Shown here piece after piece: positions 9,393 through 20,999 of a stretch of DNA of 64,000 nt. Under the pieces are notes generated by a model that had not been told where the DNA came from, did no database searches, and saw nothing but the letters and a program-made list of their open reading frames with translations. A program made the position numbers and the translations under genes. Origin of the DNA: Cristatella mucedo (Eukaryota; Bryozoa; Phylactolaemata; Cristatellidae); contig WPIO01000020.1 of the NCBI GenBank assembly GCA_009760855.2, positions 5,281,501-5,345,500 on the forward strand, written 5' to 3'. Within the stretch, counting starts at the first letter, position 1; each line of letters starts with the position of its first letter.

Positions 9393-11468
9393 CACGGAGT
9401 GAGTTCCTCAGTGTTCACTCCCTCACCACTCTCCCCCTCTCTGACCCTTAACTCTCACTCTCTCTCTCTCTCTCTCTCTCTCCCTGCAAACGTCTCTCTC
9501 ACACTCTGTAAGCCCCATAGCGTGTACTCCTTTTCGCTCTCTAGTTGTTTTTCTCTTTCACTTACTCCCTGGCTCTCACTTACTCTACATCTTTCTCTAA
9601 GCCACTAGCGTTTACTTCACCGCTTTCTATTTCGCTTTCCTCGCTCTCCCTCCCCTGACTCCGAACTCTAGACTCTCTCTGACCCTCTAACTCTCTCTCT
9701 CTCTCTCTCTTTCTCTTCTTCTCTTTCGCCTTTCTCGTGTCAGCTTTCCATCTTTCTTCTCTCGACAACGTTGTCCACCACTACATTTGTCTCTGTCTTT
9801 ATGTTCCTTGTGTTAGTTCCCGTTTCTCTCTCCTATTCTCACATTCCACTTGAGTCACTCAGTCATTTCTCTCTACATACGCGCCTAGAATTTCAACCCC
9901 TTCTTTGAGTATACCTCGTCGACCATCGCTTAACTCCCTCCCATTCCTTCTCTTTCTTTCCGGCTTTCTCTCTCTATTTCTCTCTCTCTGTGTTCATATT
10001 TCCTTGAATTATCCTCTTGAACGCATTAAAACCCTCTCATTGTCTTTCTATATTTCCCTTGCCCTCTCCCTCCGAGTCCAATCGCGTGTCAATCATTTCT
10101 CTCTTGCTCTCAGACTTTCTCTCTCTCTGTTTCTCTCTCTCACTTTGTCTCTCTATCCACTCGCTGCGCTCACCCACCCTCCCCAAAGCTCTCACTCTCT
10201 CCCTCTCTCTCCCTCTCTCTCCCTCTCTATGTGTCTCTCTCTCTCTCTCCCTCTCTCTCCCTCTCTATGTGTCTCTCTCTCTCTCTCTCCTTTCGATCCA
10301 TCTGTCTCGTTCTCCTCTGTTCAAAAACACACGTACACACACTCTGTCTCACTCTCAATCTCCAGACTGGCTCTCCTTTTCTATTTCTCAAACTTCGTCT
10401 CTCTCTCTCTCTCTTTCTCTAAGTTTCTCACGTGTCAGCCTGCTCCTAGTCACTCTCGCTCTCTACATTCTCTTTCTCATTTCAGTCCCTCTATCTCTCT
10501 CTTTCCTCTCTCCAACATAAAGACATACAAATGCACTCTACCTCTTAATCTCTCTCTCTCTCCAATCTCCTGATTATCTATCAATTTCTCTCTTTCTCAC
10601 TCTCTCGCATTTTCTCTTTAAGCCCCGAGACTTGTTCTCTTTCTCTTTTTCCCTTTTTCTCCTCTCACACTTGCTCTCCTTTTTTCCGTTTTCTCTCTCT
10701 CACTCTCTAAGCACCTCGCGTGTCTTCCTTTTCTCGGTTCTCGCTCTCCCTCTGTTTCTGTCTCTCTCTCTCTGTTTCTCTCTTACTCTCTCCCTCTATC
10801 TTGTCTCTGTAGCTATCAGACTGTCTGGCTCTCTTTCCCTCTGACTCTTTATCCATCTGTCGTCGCCACATCGCTCTCCCTTTGTCCCTCTCTCTCTCTT
10901 TCTCTCTCTTTCCTTCTCTTTCTCTCCCTCCCTCTCTCTCTCTCTCTCTCGCCCTCTCTCTCTTTCCCTCTGTGCCTAAGCCATCGCTTGTCTTCATGCT
11001 CTCTCCCTCTTTTTCTCTTTTGCGTATCTCGCTTGCTTTACCTCTCTCTAGACTTACCACTAAACTGACACAAAGACACACACAGACACACGTACACACG
11101 CAAGTACACACACGCACATACAATCACAGAAGCATATACACTCTCCCTCTCCAACACTTTCCTCTCAACCCCTCCTGTCACTCCGCTCCTCTCTTCACTC
11201 TCCCTCGGAATCACATAATGTCCTTTGATTCATCTCAGTCTCCCCTTTGCCCTATCTCTCACTCTATCTCTGTCTCTTTCTCTATCGCCTCCCTCCCTCC
11301 CTCCCTCTTTCTCCTCTCTCTCTCTCTCTATCTTGCTCTCTCAGTCCCTCCCTCTCTCTCTCTATCTCTTTATTCTGTCTGAGTGAGTCCCTTCGTCGAC
11401 CCGTCGCGTGTCCACCTTCTCTTTTTTCTCCCTTCAGCTTTTTATACTCTCCTTATTCTTCTTTCAAT

Positions 11469-11534
<66 letters not shown>

Positions 11535-11800
11535 TCACCTCTCCTCTTTCTCTCACCTCGTTCTCTCTCTACTTGCCTCTGGCGTTTCTTTCTTCTCTGT
11601 CTAACTCTCTCACCCACACCGTCTCTCTTTCTTAATCTCTCTGCCCGTGTCTCTTTTCTGTCCCACAGTCTGTAAGACCGGCACATCGCACCCACCTCTA
11701 TGAAATCTCAATAACTTTCTTTCTGTCTGCCTCTCTCTCTCTTTCTCTCTGTCTCTCTCTCTCTCGTTCTCTCTGTCTCTCTATATTTCTCTTTGTCTAA
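9393..11800 (+). repeat. 2.4-kb CT-rich (polypyrimidine) tract with recurring TAAGCC...GCGTGTC modules
   Basis: The plus strand is overwhelmingly C and T, in CT, CCCT and CTTT patterns. The long Ser/Leu/Pro frames on plus and Arg/Glu frames on minus follow from this composition and should not be called genes. Between the pure tracts a non-CT motif resembling CTAAGCCCCTCGCGTGTC recurs near 9508, 9598, 10418, 10617, 10708, 10974 and 11798, with related forms near 10080 and 11395. The tract may therefore have grown from a longer unit. A CA-rich patch lies at 11065-11110. Confidence 0.9.
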
Positions 11801-11805
11801 GCCCC

Positions 11806-12010
11806 TTGCGTAATGTAATGTAATGTTTCTCCGTCCGTAACTCTACAAAGTCATATAGACCATGTGGGTGTTATTCAGGAGAGTTCTGTATAGCTCACTC
11901 ACAGCCTAAGTGGCATTCGGTACGCATTCGGTAGCCAACAGACTTCGTCTCACGCAACACAGAAAAAGTCGGAAGCATAGCAGAGTCATGAGAGTGGTTG
12001 AGGTAACCAC
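11806..12010 (-). mobile_element. LINE 3' end, minus strand
   Basis: The block begins with the tail microsatellite AATGTAATGTAATG. It continues CCGTAACTCTACAAAGTCAT and TCACAGCCTAAGTGGCATTC, closely matching 19790-19960 and 36580-36740. It is the untranslated tail plus the last codons of the CR1/L2-like LINE. It abuts the end of the CT-rich tract. Confidence 0.75.
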
Positions 12011-12838
12011 TTCATTTAAAACTGCATTGAAAGTAATTTACAGGGAGTTCTATTCCGGGTTAAGAATTAGCTCAGGGGTCAATGATTTTAATTTTCAATC
12101 CAATGCTGAAGCATCTGGTAACCATTGTATTTTCTTGGTGAAGAAAACATAAACAAATAGATTCTTTGCCTTCTAAAGGTCAGTAAAATCATTTGGCAGA
12201 TAAAGAGTCCAATTAATTAAGTATTATAGCCAACTAAAGATGTGGATATCGGTGAAATACCTGCCAAAACCAATTGAAAACTACCTTAGCTATTTGCTGT
12301 TGAAGCTTGTCATTAGAATTTATCATAGACCTTTGGCATTCATATCACATGGTTTGAGCAGTAAGTTGTTAAGGTTGACTCAATTTATCGCATATTGACA
12401 ACATTCAAAGTGATGACCTTTATACACTCTCTACTTACATATATAAAGAAACTATATATTTAGCCATGAATATATGTGTGAATACTATATTAACTTACAC
12501 ACACATATGTATATATATATATATATACATTCATATTTATATATATATTATTCGTCCGTACATAATAATACCGATCTATGCAGTCCAGTTATGCCAGGTA
12601 TTGCAACTTGAACAGCTCATTGAATGGGGCCTGGCTTCACTGTCACAGTAGACCTAAATTACAGGTCTACTCTATATGTTCATTCTCGATTTTATTATAA
12701 AGCTTAGTTATAGCGGTTATATATATAGTTATTGGTCGAACCTACCTAACCATAACCATCTTGTTGACTTTGGCTGTAAGCAGATTTTCAATGTATCCGG
12801 GTTCAACTGAGTGAAAGTGACGTTCAAATTATTCAACT
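12011..12838. other. AT-rich spacer with an AT microsatellite
   Basis: Contains (AT)n/(CA)n repeats at about 12495-12550. No gene is recognised. The segment is enclosed by two outward-facing LINE 3' ends (11806-12010 minus, 12840-13020 plus). Confidence 0.5.
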
Positions 12839-12839
12839 G

Positions 12840-13020
12840 CTATCATGACTAAGCTATGCATCTCACTTTCTCTTTGCTGGTTACGATAAAGTCGGTTTGC
12901 TATCGGACGCTTACAGAAAGCCAACTATGGTGCGAGTGCACTTAACACAACTCTCCTTATGTAATACCCACATAGTCTCTGTGGCTTTGTGGTGTTACAG
13001 GCCGAGATATATTACATTAG
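12840..13020 (+). mobile_element. LINE 3' end, plus strand
   Basis: CTCACTTTCTCTTTGCTGG, then AGTCGGTTTGCTATCGGACG, then CTTTGTGGTGTTACAGGC and ATATATTACATTAG match the terminal part of the LINE at 5990-6190. Only the last few dozen codons and the 3' tail remain. Confidence 0.7.
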
Positions 13021-13442
13021 ATTGCTTCTGGGTGCTAGGCAATTGCTGCTAGACACAGGACAGTTATTCCAGCTGTCACCTCACAATACTCTCAAAAAAT
13101 CTATACTGCTGCCTCCCTTAGCCAAGGCTGCGGCAGTGTGCTTGTGTGCCAAGATGATGTAACACCTTTTATTAGATGATAAACGCTCGCCAATGCAACA
13201 CCATTCGTCAGATATATTTGAAATTGCCAGCAGTCAATATTTTAACTCTCACAGCATTTGGGCTGCCCACCGTGAGCATCTGCTGCACTAGCTGGTGCCA
13301 TTACGAGTCTACTGAACTCTATTGAACTTACGGCTTGTGACTGCTAGTCATGCTAATGACGTTGCAACACTTGACATTAATACTTTAGTTACTGATTACT
13401 GCTGTTGGCGAGATAGATTAATTTCTGGCAGTCTGAGCAATA

Positions 13443-13765
13443 TTGCCAATAGTTGGTCTGGCGAGTGACCTTTTTACTGTTTCATTCGTGTGTGTGACAT
13501 CGAGTCTCGAATTCTGTAACTCATTACTTGCTGGTCTACTAGCTTTTCTAATCAGTCACTTGCAGGTCATGCAAGAAGTGGCAGGTAGGTTTGTCTGTCT
13601 CAAGCATCGTTGTTGCCAAATCAGACTGATAATTTGCCAACCTGCACCGGCTCCTAGTAAAGCAATTAGTCGACTTCAAGATTCAGTCAGTCACATTTAG
13701 CTCCCTTTATTCTTTGGCTCGAGCCTATTTTGCTGATCTAATCCCCCACCAGGCTAAGCATCATA
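13443..13765 (+). mobile_element. LINE reverse-transcriptase C-terminal fragment, one frameshift
   Basis: One plus frame reads VTSSLEFCNSLLAGLLAFLI, then SHLQ and AGRFV, matching the VTSRLDYCNSLLAGLP...RLQ.VQNAAARLV block of CR1/L2/Rex-type ORF2. A second frame, from about 13640, reads NLHRLLVKQLVDFKIQSVTF, then SLYSLARAYFADLIPHQ, matching LHWLPV..RI.FKIL.LTF.SL.GLAP.YL.DLI. The shift between frames and the lost catalytic part mark a dead copy. It is not collinear with the LINE tail that ends at 13020. Confidence 0.85.
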
Positions 13766-14700
13766 GCACGTGATTTTTTGGAATGTAATCGCTTGTATGT
13801 ACCACGTACGAACTCAAAATCCTTTAGAGAACAAGCCTTCGGTTCGTATGTTCTCAAAGCCTGTATCTCACTCTCCGACTTATAAGATGACGTCCCCTGA
13901 CATGACCAAGTATAAGAAGAATCTCATGGAATATCTATTTATCACAGCATTTTATTCGGCATGATTCGCCCTGTATTTGCTTTTGCTTGCTAACACTAAC
14001 CATGCACCCCGTAACCATATTTGTATGTAGACCCTATGGATGTCGCTCGTAACCTTGTTATTCTTTATGGTATTGAGCAGGCTACCACTGACTATTTGAT
14101 CATGCTTCTATTGTAGCGAATGGAATGTGCCAAGAAAGAGATTAAGTTTTTTGAGGAGGAAATACAGTACGTCTTATTACTACCACAATAAGTATTATTA
14201 CTAGTATCTGTATTACGTACTTTTTCTATTTACATCAACATCAAGCCATTGCTTCAGTCATTTGGCTGTTGTCTATTGGAGGAGTCCTTAGTTAGCATGT
14301 TGCCATCATAGCACTTGAGCTTGTATAGTTAGACTTGTTTGCCGGGTCTCACTGTCCGGTAGAGCAGAGGGTGGCAGTGAGCAACACGAGATTAGCTTAA
14401 TAAAAAAATCCTTCATCAATTACTAGATCAACACGAAAAAGGTGTTTAAGTAGTGCACTGGCTGGATATACAAATTGCTGTAAAAGGCTTGTTTTGCTTT
14501 ACACCGTTTTCATATTCTACGTTGATATGGCTTACATATACTTGCTTGAGCTTGCATGCCGGTTGGAAACACAAGGTTGGCTTTAGCATGATTGATAGTG
14601 TCCAGAAGGTTCCATGCTGCCTAGAATAGATAGTGCCAAGACAATGAGGGCACCCACAAGATTACTTGGACTGCAATTTTTGCGTTCAAAATTAGATGCT
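13766..14700. other. Unique sequence, nothing recognised
   Basis: AT-rich spacer. The 64-codon frame at 13770-13964 has no recognisable domain. Confidence 0.4.
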
Positions 14701-14704
14701 GTAC

Positions 14705-14800
14705 ATAAATAATAAAAATAATAATAATGCACTGGATAAAGTGCCCTCAGAGAACTCAACCTCTCTCTAGGCGCTTTACATTTGCTGCAAAGAGAAATGC
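14705..14800 (+). repeat. Short interspersed element led by (TAA)n
   Basis: AATAATAATAATGCACTGGA, then TAAAGTGCCCTCAGAGAACT, then CTCTCTAGGCGCTTTACATT and TGCTGCA. It belongs to the same family as 6841-6945 and is the cleanest copy. Confidence 0.65.
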
Positions 14801-15029
14801 AATTGAATGGTGAGTAATATCATCAATTCGAATACATTTGAGACCGTCATTCATGGGGATATCGATCCTTCATGCCCCGTCCGGCCGAGTTATTTCACCG
14901 CAGAATGTAGGGAAAACTAACCGTGAGACTGAAATAATGAGACACGGTACTTCTTACACGTTGAAATTGTAGTAATCTATGTATAATAACCCAACAAGTC
15001 TTCTTACTCTACAAGTAATATAAGTATCT

Positions 15030-15310
15030 AGTTACCAAGTAACCTTTCATTTGATGACCACATAAGCTCCACCGTCAATACTGCCTACTTTCAGCTAAAC
15101 AAAAGTGCTAATTTTGTGCTTGTTTGGACTCGGATACCACACTTAACTTTGTCCATGCATTTGTGACATCCCGTCATGACTTGTTTCAAATTCGCTGCTT
15201 GCTGGTCTACCGGCCTGAGTAATCAGGCGCTTGCAGACAGAGCAAAAACTCTGCAGCTAAGCTCATCTATCGTGAGCGCCATCGTTGCCACAAGAACCTT
15301 TTAAACGAGC
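15030..15310 (+). mobile_element. LINE reverse-transcriptase fragment
   Basis: One frame gives SFDDHISSTVNTAYFQLNKS (cf. SFDDHI..V...A.FHLR.I), another gives VTSRHD followed by LLVYRPE (cf. VTSRLDYCNSLLAGLPE), and a third gives KNSAAKLIYRERHRCH (cf. QN.AARLI.R..R..H). The order is that of CR1/L2-like ORF2, upstream of the C-terminus seen in other copies. Several frame changes are present. Confidence 0.75.
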
Positions 15311-15544
15311 TGCAGGGCTACGTGACATTTGAGCACATTTATCGGCTCAGCTTGATCGCCCTCAGTTAAGCACTCCAATCGGTAGGCCTAGGAATGCCCC
15401 AAGCTGAAAAGCACAATGCAGGTCAGCCAGACCTGACCAACTGATGACCTGTGGCAGCCCCAGTAACACCTCGGTCATAAAAAAATGTGGTTCTCCCATG
15501 CGACTTGTTCCTAGCTGACCCAGCGTTGTTTTCAGTCATTCCCT

Positions 15545-15775
15545 TCATCTGCCTCTCTCACTGTAGACGTACTTTCTCATACTCGGTCTTTCTACTTTTC
15601 TCCATCTCTTTTTCTCTGTTTTTTCTCTGGGTGTCTTTTCTGTATCTTTTACTAAGTCTCTTTGTTCTCCTCTCTCCCCTTTCCCTTTCGCTGTCACGTT
15701 TACTCTTATGGCTGCTTTCTCTCTATCTCCTTGTTTCTCTTCTTGTGTTATGTCTCTGTTGCTTAGCCTTTCAGG
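15545..15775 (+). repeat. Pyrimidine-rich low-complexity stretch
   Basis: Dominated by CTCTTT/CTTTCT patterns, less pure than the 9.4-11.8 kb tract. The overlapping frames on both strands are compositional. Confidence 0.8.
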
Positions 15776-16318
15776 TTTAAAAATAAAGGCAAAGTTCCGA
15801 TCAAGCACTGCAGAAATAAGCTCTCATCTATTTCTGCAAGTGAATTTATGTGCTGTCCAAGTAAAGCTGCCTTGACTATTAGAGGAAGCATTTGTTTGCT
15901 CAATAAAGACCAATATTTCAAAAGCTCGTTTTGCTGGATCAGTTATACTAAGGGAGTCCTTAGCTGAGCGACGTGCATTCGTAGCTTCCTGAGTAGTACA
16001 TCTAATATAAGTTTGACGATCACTAAGCTAATTTTTTTTATAGGGATTGAGTCCAGAAAGTTACTTAAAAGAGTTGAAAAGTGACATGGAAGGAATTGCA
16101 CTCGTGCATCGCAAACTAGACCACAAGGTCGTTCTTAACATGTTTTCCAATAACACTGTGGCAAGATAAAATGACTGTACAGTTTTATTCACTATCAGCT
16201 CAAACGATTTCAGCAATCGAACTGGAATGAGTAAAATGTAATCTACTGCAAATCCTGATATACCGCCATACAACAGCAGAATGCACTAAACGGCAATTCA
16301 CTACATTTTTAAAAGGCA
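15776..16318. other. Unique sequence, nothing recognised
   Basis: No shared repeat or RNA gene was found. Confidence 0.4.
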
Positions 16319-16319
16319 T

Positions 16320-16405
16320 TTAAGACTCGCTTACTGGGAGGCTTGAACCCACGATAGATCGCCCATAAATGAAGTAAATGCCCTGATTAAGCTGTGCCAC
16401 TTTTC
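16320..16405 (-). mobile_element. tRNA-like SINE head
   Basis: The minus strand reads GTGGCACAGCTTAATCAGGG (A-box-like), then ATGGGCGATC, then GTGGGTTCAAGCCTCC (B-box-like) at about tRNA spacing. The tRNA-unrelated part of the 8835 family is not evident, so the family is uncertain. Confidence 0.4.
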
Positions 16406-16409
16406 TTTA

Positions 16410-17125
16410 TTTCAACGTCTTTGAGACCTTCATTTTTCATGATACAACCTATTGGCTTGCCCCAGGCAATAAATGCACAAAAAGCAAAAATTACCATTTC
16501 CACAATATTTGAGGTGGAATCATGTGTAAAAAACCCTATCTACAGCATTGCTTGCTGTATCTAACGGATGGCTGACTGGTGAGTATTTCAGAAAAAGTGA
16601 AGAGATTGAGCGTCATGTAACTAGCCTCTTATCTTTTATTGCCGATACTTAGCAATTGTCTCAATTATTTGAGCTCCTTATCTGTTCATTATAACTCTCT
16701 GTATTGCACTTCTTGAAAAGAACGATACCATTACATAGGATGTGCAGGCAGTAGTAGTCGCTTAAGAGCTCGCAGACGTTGCATGTACTCAATTCTTTCA
16801 GGGAAGCCGTAACCGTGGTACTAGACTCGCATTAATACGCATTTTATTATCCAGTCAGCAGCTACCATCAGAGATCAATCTTTTACTTATCCTTCAGTAA
16901 ACAAGATTATGTTAATCGATGAAGCCGATATGGCTGCATATCTTCATCGAAATGCAATATGGGACTGGAAACATGCTGGAGTTTAATAAAGGATTGCTTA
17001 AATATTTTCATAATTTTCACGGAGAGATGAAGCTAGAATTAAAAATTGTTTTTCGCTTGTAGCCTCCAACCAAGAAACATATAGAGTTATGATGCCCACT
17101 CTCAATTAGTTGCACATTAGATACT
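16410..17125. other. Unique sequence, nothing recognised
   Basis: AT-rich sequence with no convincing feature. Confidence 0.4.
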
Positions 17126-17398
17126 GTTAGCTGCCTGGTGAATGTACTGCTTCAGGAAACCACTGAATTTAATGCCACCATGGCGTTGTTCTTAGATTTC
17201 CCAGACATCCTTATGACAGCATGCTACGTTATCTCGACTGCCAATATCAGAAGCATCTCGCTGTTTCTTACAAGTCAATAATATTATTTGCGTATGCTTT
17301 TACTTGGAGTATAGTTTGTTATCGACATGGTTGAATAATATGGTCTAAAGGAGAGCACTGGTAATTATTTCTGGGGATCTCTCTGATCTGACAGAACT

Positions 17399-17510
17399 AT
17401 AATAATAATAGTAAAAATAATAGTTTATTTGCATAGCCCCCTCAAAGAACTGGATCTTTATCTAGGCACTTTACAGTCACTGCATGTAAAGCACTAAAAA
17501 ATTGTTTGAT
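17399..17510 (+). repeat. (TAA)-led short interspersed element within copy A
   Basis: AATAATAATAGTAAAAATAA, then CATAGCCCCCTCAAAGAACT, then TATCTAGGCACTTTACAGTC and GCATGTAAAGCAC. The equivalent copy in C is at 36128-36215, so the insertion predates the segmental duplication. Confidence 0.6.
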
Positions 17511-17719
17511 CGCAACATTCGCATGCAGAAGGCATAGTGTAAGTATGTACATGCACACACAGGAAAAAACACAAAACCCGCCGATTGATGTCATGAAAAA
17601 TTGCATTCTAAGCTATGTTTTCGTATACGTTCTATTTTGGTGAGCTGAATTAGTTCTGCACTGCGGAGCAGTCCGTAAAGGATCGTGCTCCTTTCACAGT
17701 TGCTTTTTGAGACACAGGC

Positions 17720-19645
17720 AGTGAGCACACGAACTATAGGATTAACATTTTATACTTGCCATTTCATTCAGGAGTTTTAATGCATTGTATTTAACCCTCT
17801 TCTCCGACTAAGCATGCAGCCAGAAGACTTTGAGTTTGCCCATAACTCGTTGTTTTTTTCACTTGTGTCAGCAGTGGCTAGGGCTGCCGGGCCCAGATCA
17901 GCCACTACAGCTATCCTTCGTTGGTCAGCTCACGTATCACAAGTCGGTTTCCACCTGTGAGCCGAGTCAGATATAACGCAAACCGAGGGTGCCATGCACA
18001 GACAATCACTACTAACCGGAATATGGACAATAGCGTCCGAACCCATTCTTGACATTTCATTACACCTATGTGTGTCAATTAAACTAGCCTCGTCCAAAAT
18101 AGTAATGTTAGCATCCGATGCAATAAAAAAATTCTGCTCCATAGACCGAACATGAACCTACAGTCTAATTAGGACAGGCAGGAGTGTATCTTTCAATCCA
18201 AGCAACAGATTTTACCTGCTGACGAGTGTCAAGTACTGGCAGGACCGAATGTGGCTATTGGTACCATAGCAAATGCTAAATGCATGTCACACTAGGAACG
18301 CCCATGACTCGGTGCTTCAGCAAAAGTAGACGGGTATTGTTGGCAGCTTTTGAAGAAATATAATAGTTCAATTGTTGGAAATTCCATCTGACTATGGGAT
18401 AAGAAGGATAAAATTAAGTTTAGCCTGGCGTGACAGAGTATCAAGCCCTGCAATAGTCCCAAAGAGTACCGACTGTCTAGGCTACAGACATCTCCAGATA
18501 GGAATAATCACTCTATCACCGATCACTAGATTTTAAGCCGCTAGGTTGATTCATATTTATTCTATTAGTACTTGGCTCTACCTACACAGAATCACACTTA
18601 TTTGTTTCAACTTATTTGTTGATAGTAAGTTGTTCGTTGATGGAGTGCAAAGCGTCACTTCTTTCCGAGCGACTGTCCAATTGAACCTTGCCGTTGAGAC
18701 TGCAGTTTGGCTCATTGATAAGCTGGGTAATTTGATTCCGGCTGCCGTCTCGAGGGCTAGTGCTTGCATGGCAAGCAACCGACTCAATGTTATATTTAGG
18801 CTCTTTTGTTTGCTCCTGCAGCAAGCAACACCATGCTGCTATCAGCTATCGTCTAACCTCTTGCCCTGCTGCTGACTTGTTTTTCCTCACGGTGACTCAT
18901 CGACGGCTCTGTACAGCTGCTGTGGTTGAAAAGGGCAGCTGGTGCATTCTCAAATTGCAAGCACAGCAACATAAGATGCAAGTACCTGGCTAGCCACAGG
19001 TGCCTGCTATGCTAAAAGCTGGCTAAGACCATCAACCACATCCCCTGCCCTGACCAGATTGCACAGCCTCTCTTACCAGGTCTGAAGTCAATAATGGCTC
19101 TAACTTTCAGTTGAAGTGATTATAAGCTATTCGTTCCGTTGTCAGGGTTAAAACGATCTGTGTATCAGTCTGGAGATGTACGATCGACCAGTGTCGGCAG
19201 GTTCTAGTATGCATCCCTGCCTTCGGACCCTGAGCTTATGCCCTACCTCTTTCCTTACAGCCCAGTTGAATGTATGAAGCCTCCCATCTGAATACAAATT
19301 TATTATTTCACGGAGTGGCTGAAATACCTGGCCCCCTGATTACTTATAGTATGTCATTTCTTGAGCAATACAAGAAGTTAAGGTCCGAAGGTGCTGCTAC
19401 TCACATGTAATCATTTGCTAGCCTGACCGGACGAAGCAAGTCTATGCTGAGTTCACCATCATACTTTCTTATTTAGCTGCCACCAGCTGTGACTAACAGT
19501 TGCAGATTATGTATGCACCATGCCAACCTCCTTTTCTCACCCTATGTGCAACTTTAAGTCATAAGTTGGATATCAGCTTCCCCCTGTACCATTGCAGGGC
19601 CACCATGCATCCCCATTGAATGGCATGTATGTGTGCCAGCCTGGC
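17720..19645. other. Extra block in copy A absent from copy C
   Basis: This 1.9-kb stretch has no counterpart at the equivalent point of copy C (about 36430). It is either an insertion in A or a deletion in C. Overlapping frames at 18546-18993 on both strands show no domain. Terminal repeats were not identified. Confidence 0.5.
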
Positions 19646-19768
19646 GTAGCCTCCAAGCGAGAAACACAACTACAAGATGTGCTGACGTTGATCTTTGCTC
19701 CACGTTTTGCTGAGTTTCCCCTTAAATATAATTCTTATGGCTGGCTGTGTGCACAATCAATGAACTGT

Positions 19769-20790
19769 GATGTAATGTAATTTAATGTATCTCAGTCTGT
19801 AACTCCACAAAGCTATAGACTATGTGGGGTGTTCGGCAGAAGAATTTTGCAAAGCACATTCACAGCCTAAGCTCCTTTCAGTATGCATTTCGTAGTTAAC
19901 AGACATCATCTCACCCAACGGAGAGAAATTGGAAAGCTTTGCAGAGTCAGGAGAACAGTTTAGGTAGTAAGCAGCATGGAAGTAGAAGCTCAGGACTACT
20001 GAAAAAATGAGACATAGTCAGAAGCAGGATAGTAGCTGTCGTCGCACAATGATTCTGGAAGTGAGTTCTACAGTCTCGGACCAGTAGGGCTAAACCTTCT
20101 GTCACAAACGGTCTTCAAGTGAAATGATGGAACTTCTAATTTCATAGAGAACATGAGGGCATGTAGAGGATGAAACTGGTGCAGCTGTTGAGCTAGGTAT
20201 GGAAGGCCAAGTCGTGGTGGGCCTTGTGTGTCATCATACGAACTTTGCTCTGTATCTGTTGATCAACCGGCAGCCATCTTTGCTCTTTTAGCAAAGCAGA
20301 TACGTGGTCCAATGAATAGTACTTGAAAACTAACCTTGAAGCAATATGCACAGCCAGCTGCAATTGTTTTTTTTTAGCCCAGCCACTACCAAATTGCAAT
20401 GATCAAGCCGAGACAGAACTTGGAAGGTAGTTAAATTTATTGAAGCCACTGTGGATGACAGCTCCTAATCTTTGATAGGGATCAGTCGTGATGGCTAGCT
20501 GCAAAAGTCGTCTTTTGAATGCAGTGCTCAAAATTTAGGCAGCTGTCAAAAACAAAACCTTAAATCCGAGTACTTGGTGATTGTCTCACAATAGCAACAC
20601 CAATTTGAAGAGCAGAGCCTTTCAGTCCCAGCATAGGGTATCCTAAGAGCAGCACTTCAGTTTTATCGTTATTTAGTGTCAAGAAGTTTTCCGAAAACCA
20701 CAATGGATTTTTGGCAAGGCAAGCATTCAGTTTATTATTTGTTGCAGCACGTTCGGACTGTTTAAAAGACCTCTACAGCTGAGTATCGCC
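19769..20790 (-). mobile_element. LINE 3' half with reverse-transcriptase thumb region, copy A
   Basis: The 3' end starts at the GATGTAATGTAATTTAATG tail and runs up the minus strand. In order toward higher coordinates are FSPTGP (about 20090), DHVSALLKEQRWLPVDQQIQ (about 20245-20310), and SENFLTLNNDKTEVLLLGYP (about 20635-20695). An eroded equivalent of the catalytic YADD region, DRGDTQL, lies near 20785. The order WLPV, N.DKTE.LL and DDTQL is that of CR1/L2-like ORF2. Stops and shifts interrupt it, the aspartate pair is degraded, and no endonuclease domain is seen. Confidence 0.85.
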
Positions 20791-20999
20791 GCGATCCTGA
20801 AAAGTAGTAGTTACAGGATACCTGAAGCACAAATCTGTGTAATATTGCAAGTAATCCACAAGAATCTTCAAAGGTCCTTCTTGCAATTTCCTCTTTATTT
20901 GGTTGGAATTAGTTAGACGGTCATATACTACCTCAGACACAAACTCCCTTACTGATAGTTATCAGCATACTTAGGTAAAGCCAATCCACAAAAATACGA

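Noticed and set aside
9905-10573. 222-codon Ser/Leu-rich ORF and its overlapping neighbours in the CT-rich tract
   Set aside because: The peptide is a direct reading of CT/CCCT/CTTT repeats, other frames on the same strand give equally long products, and no domain is present.
10707-11123. 138-codon Arg/Glu-rich ORF on the minus strand
   Set aside because: It is the complement of the same pyrimidine tract and compositional.
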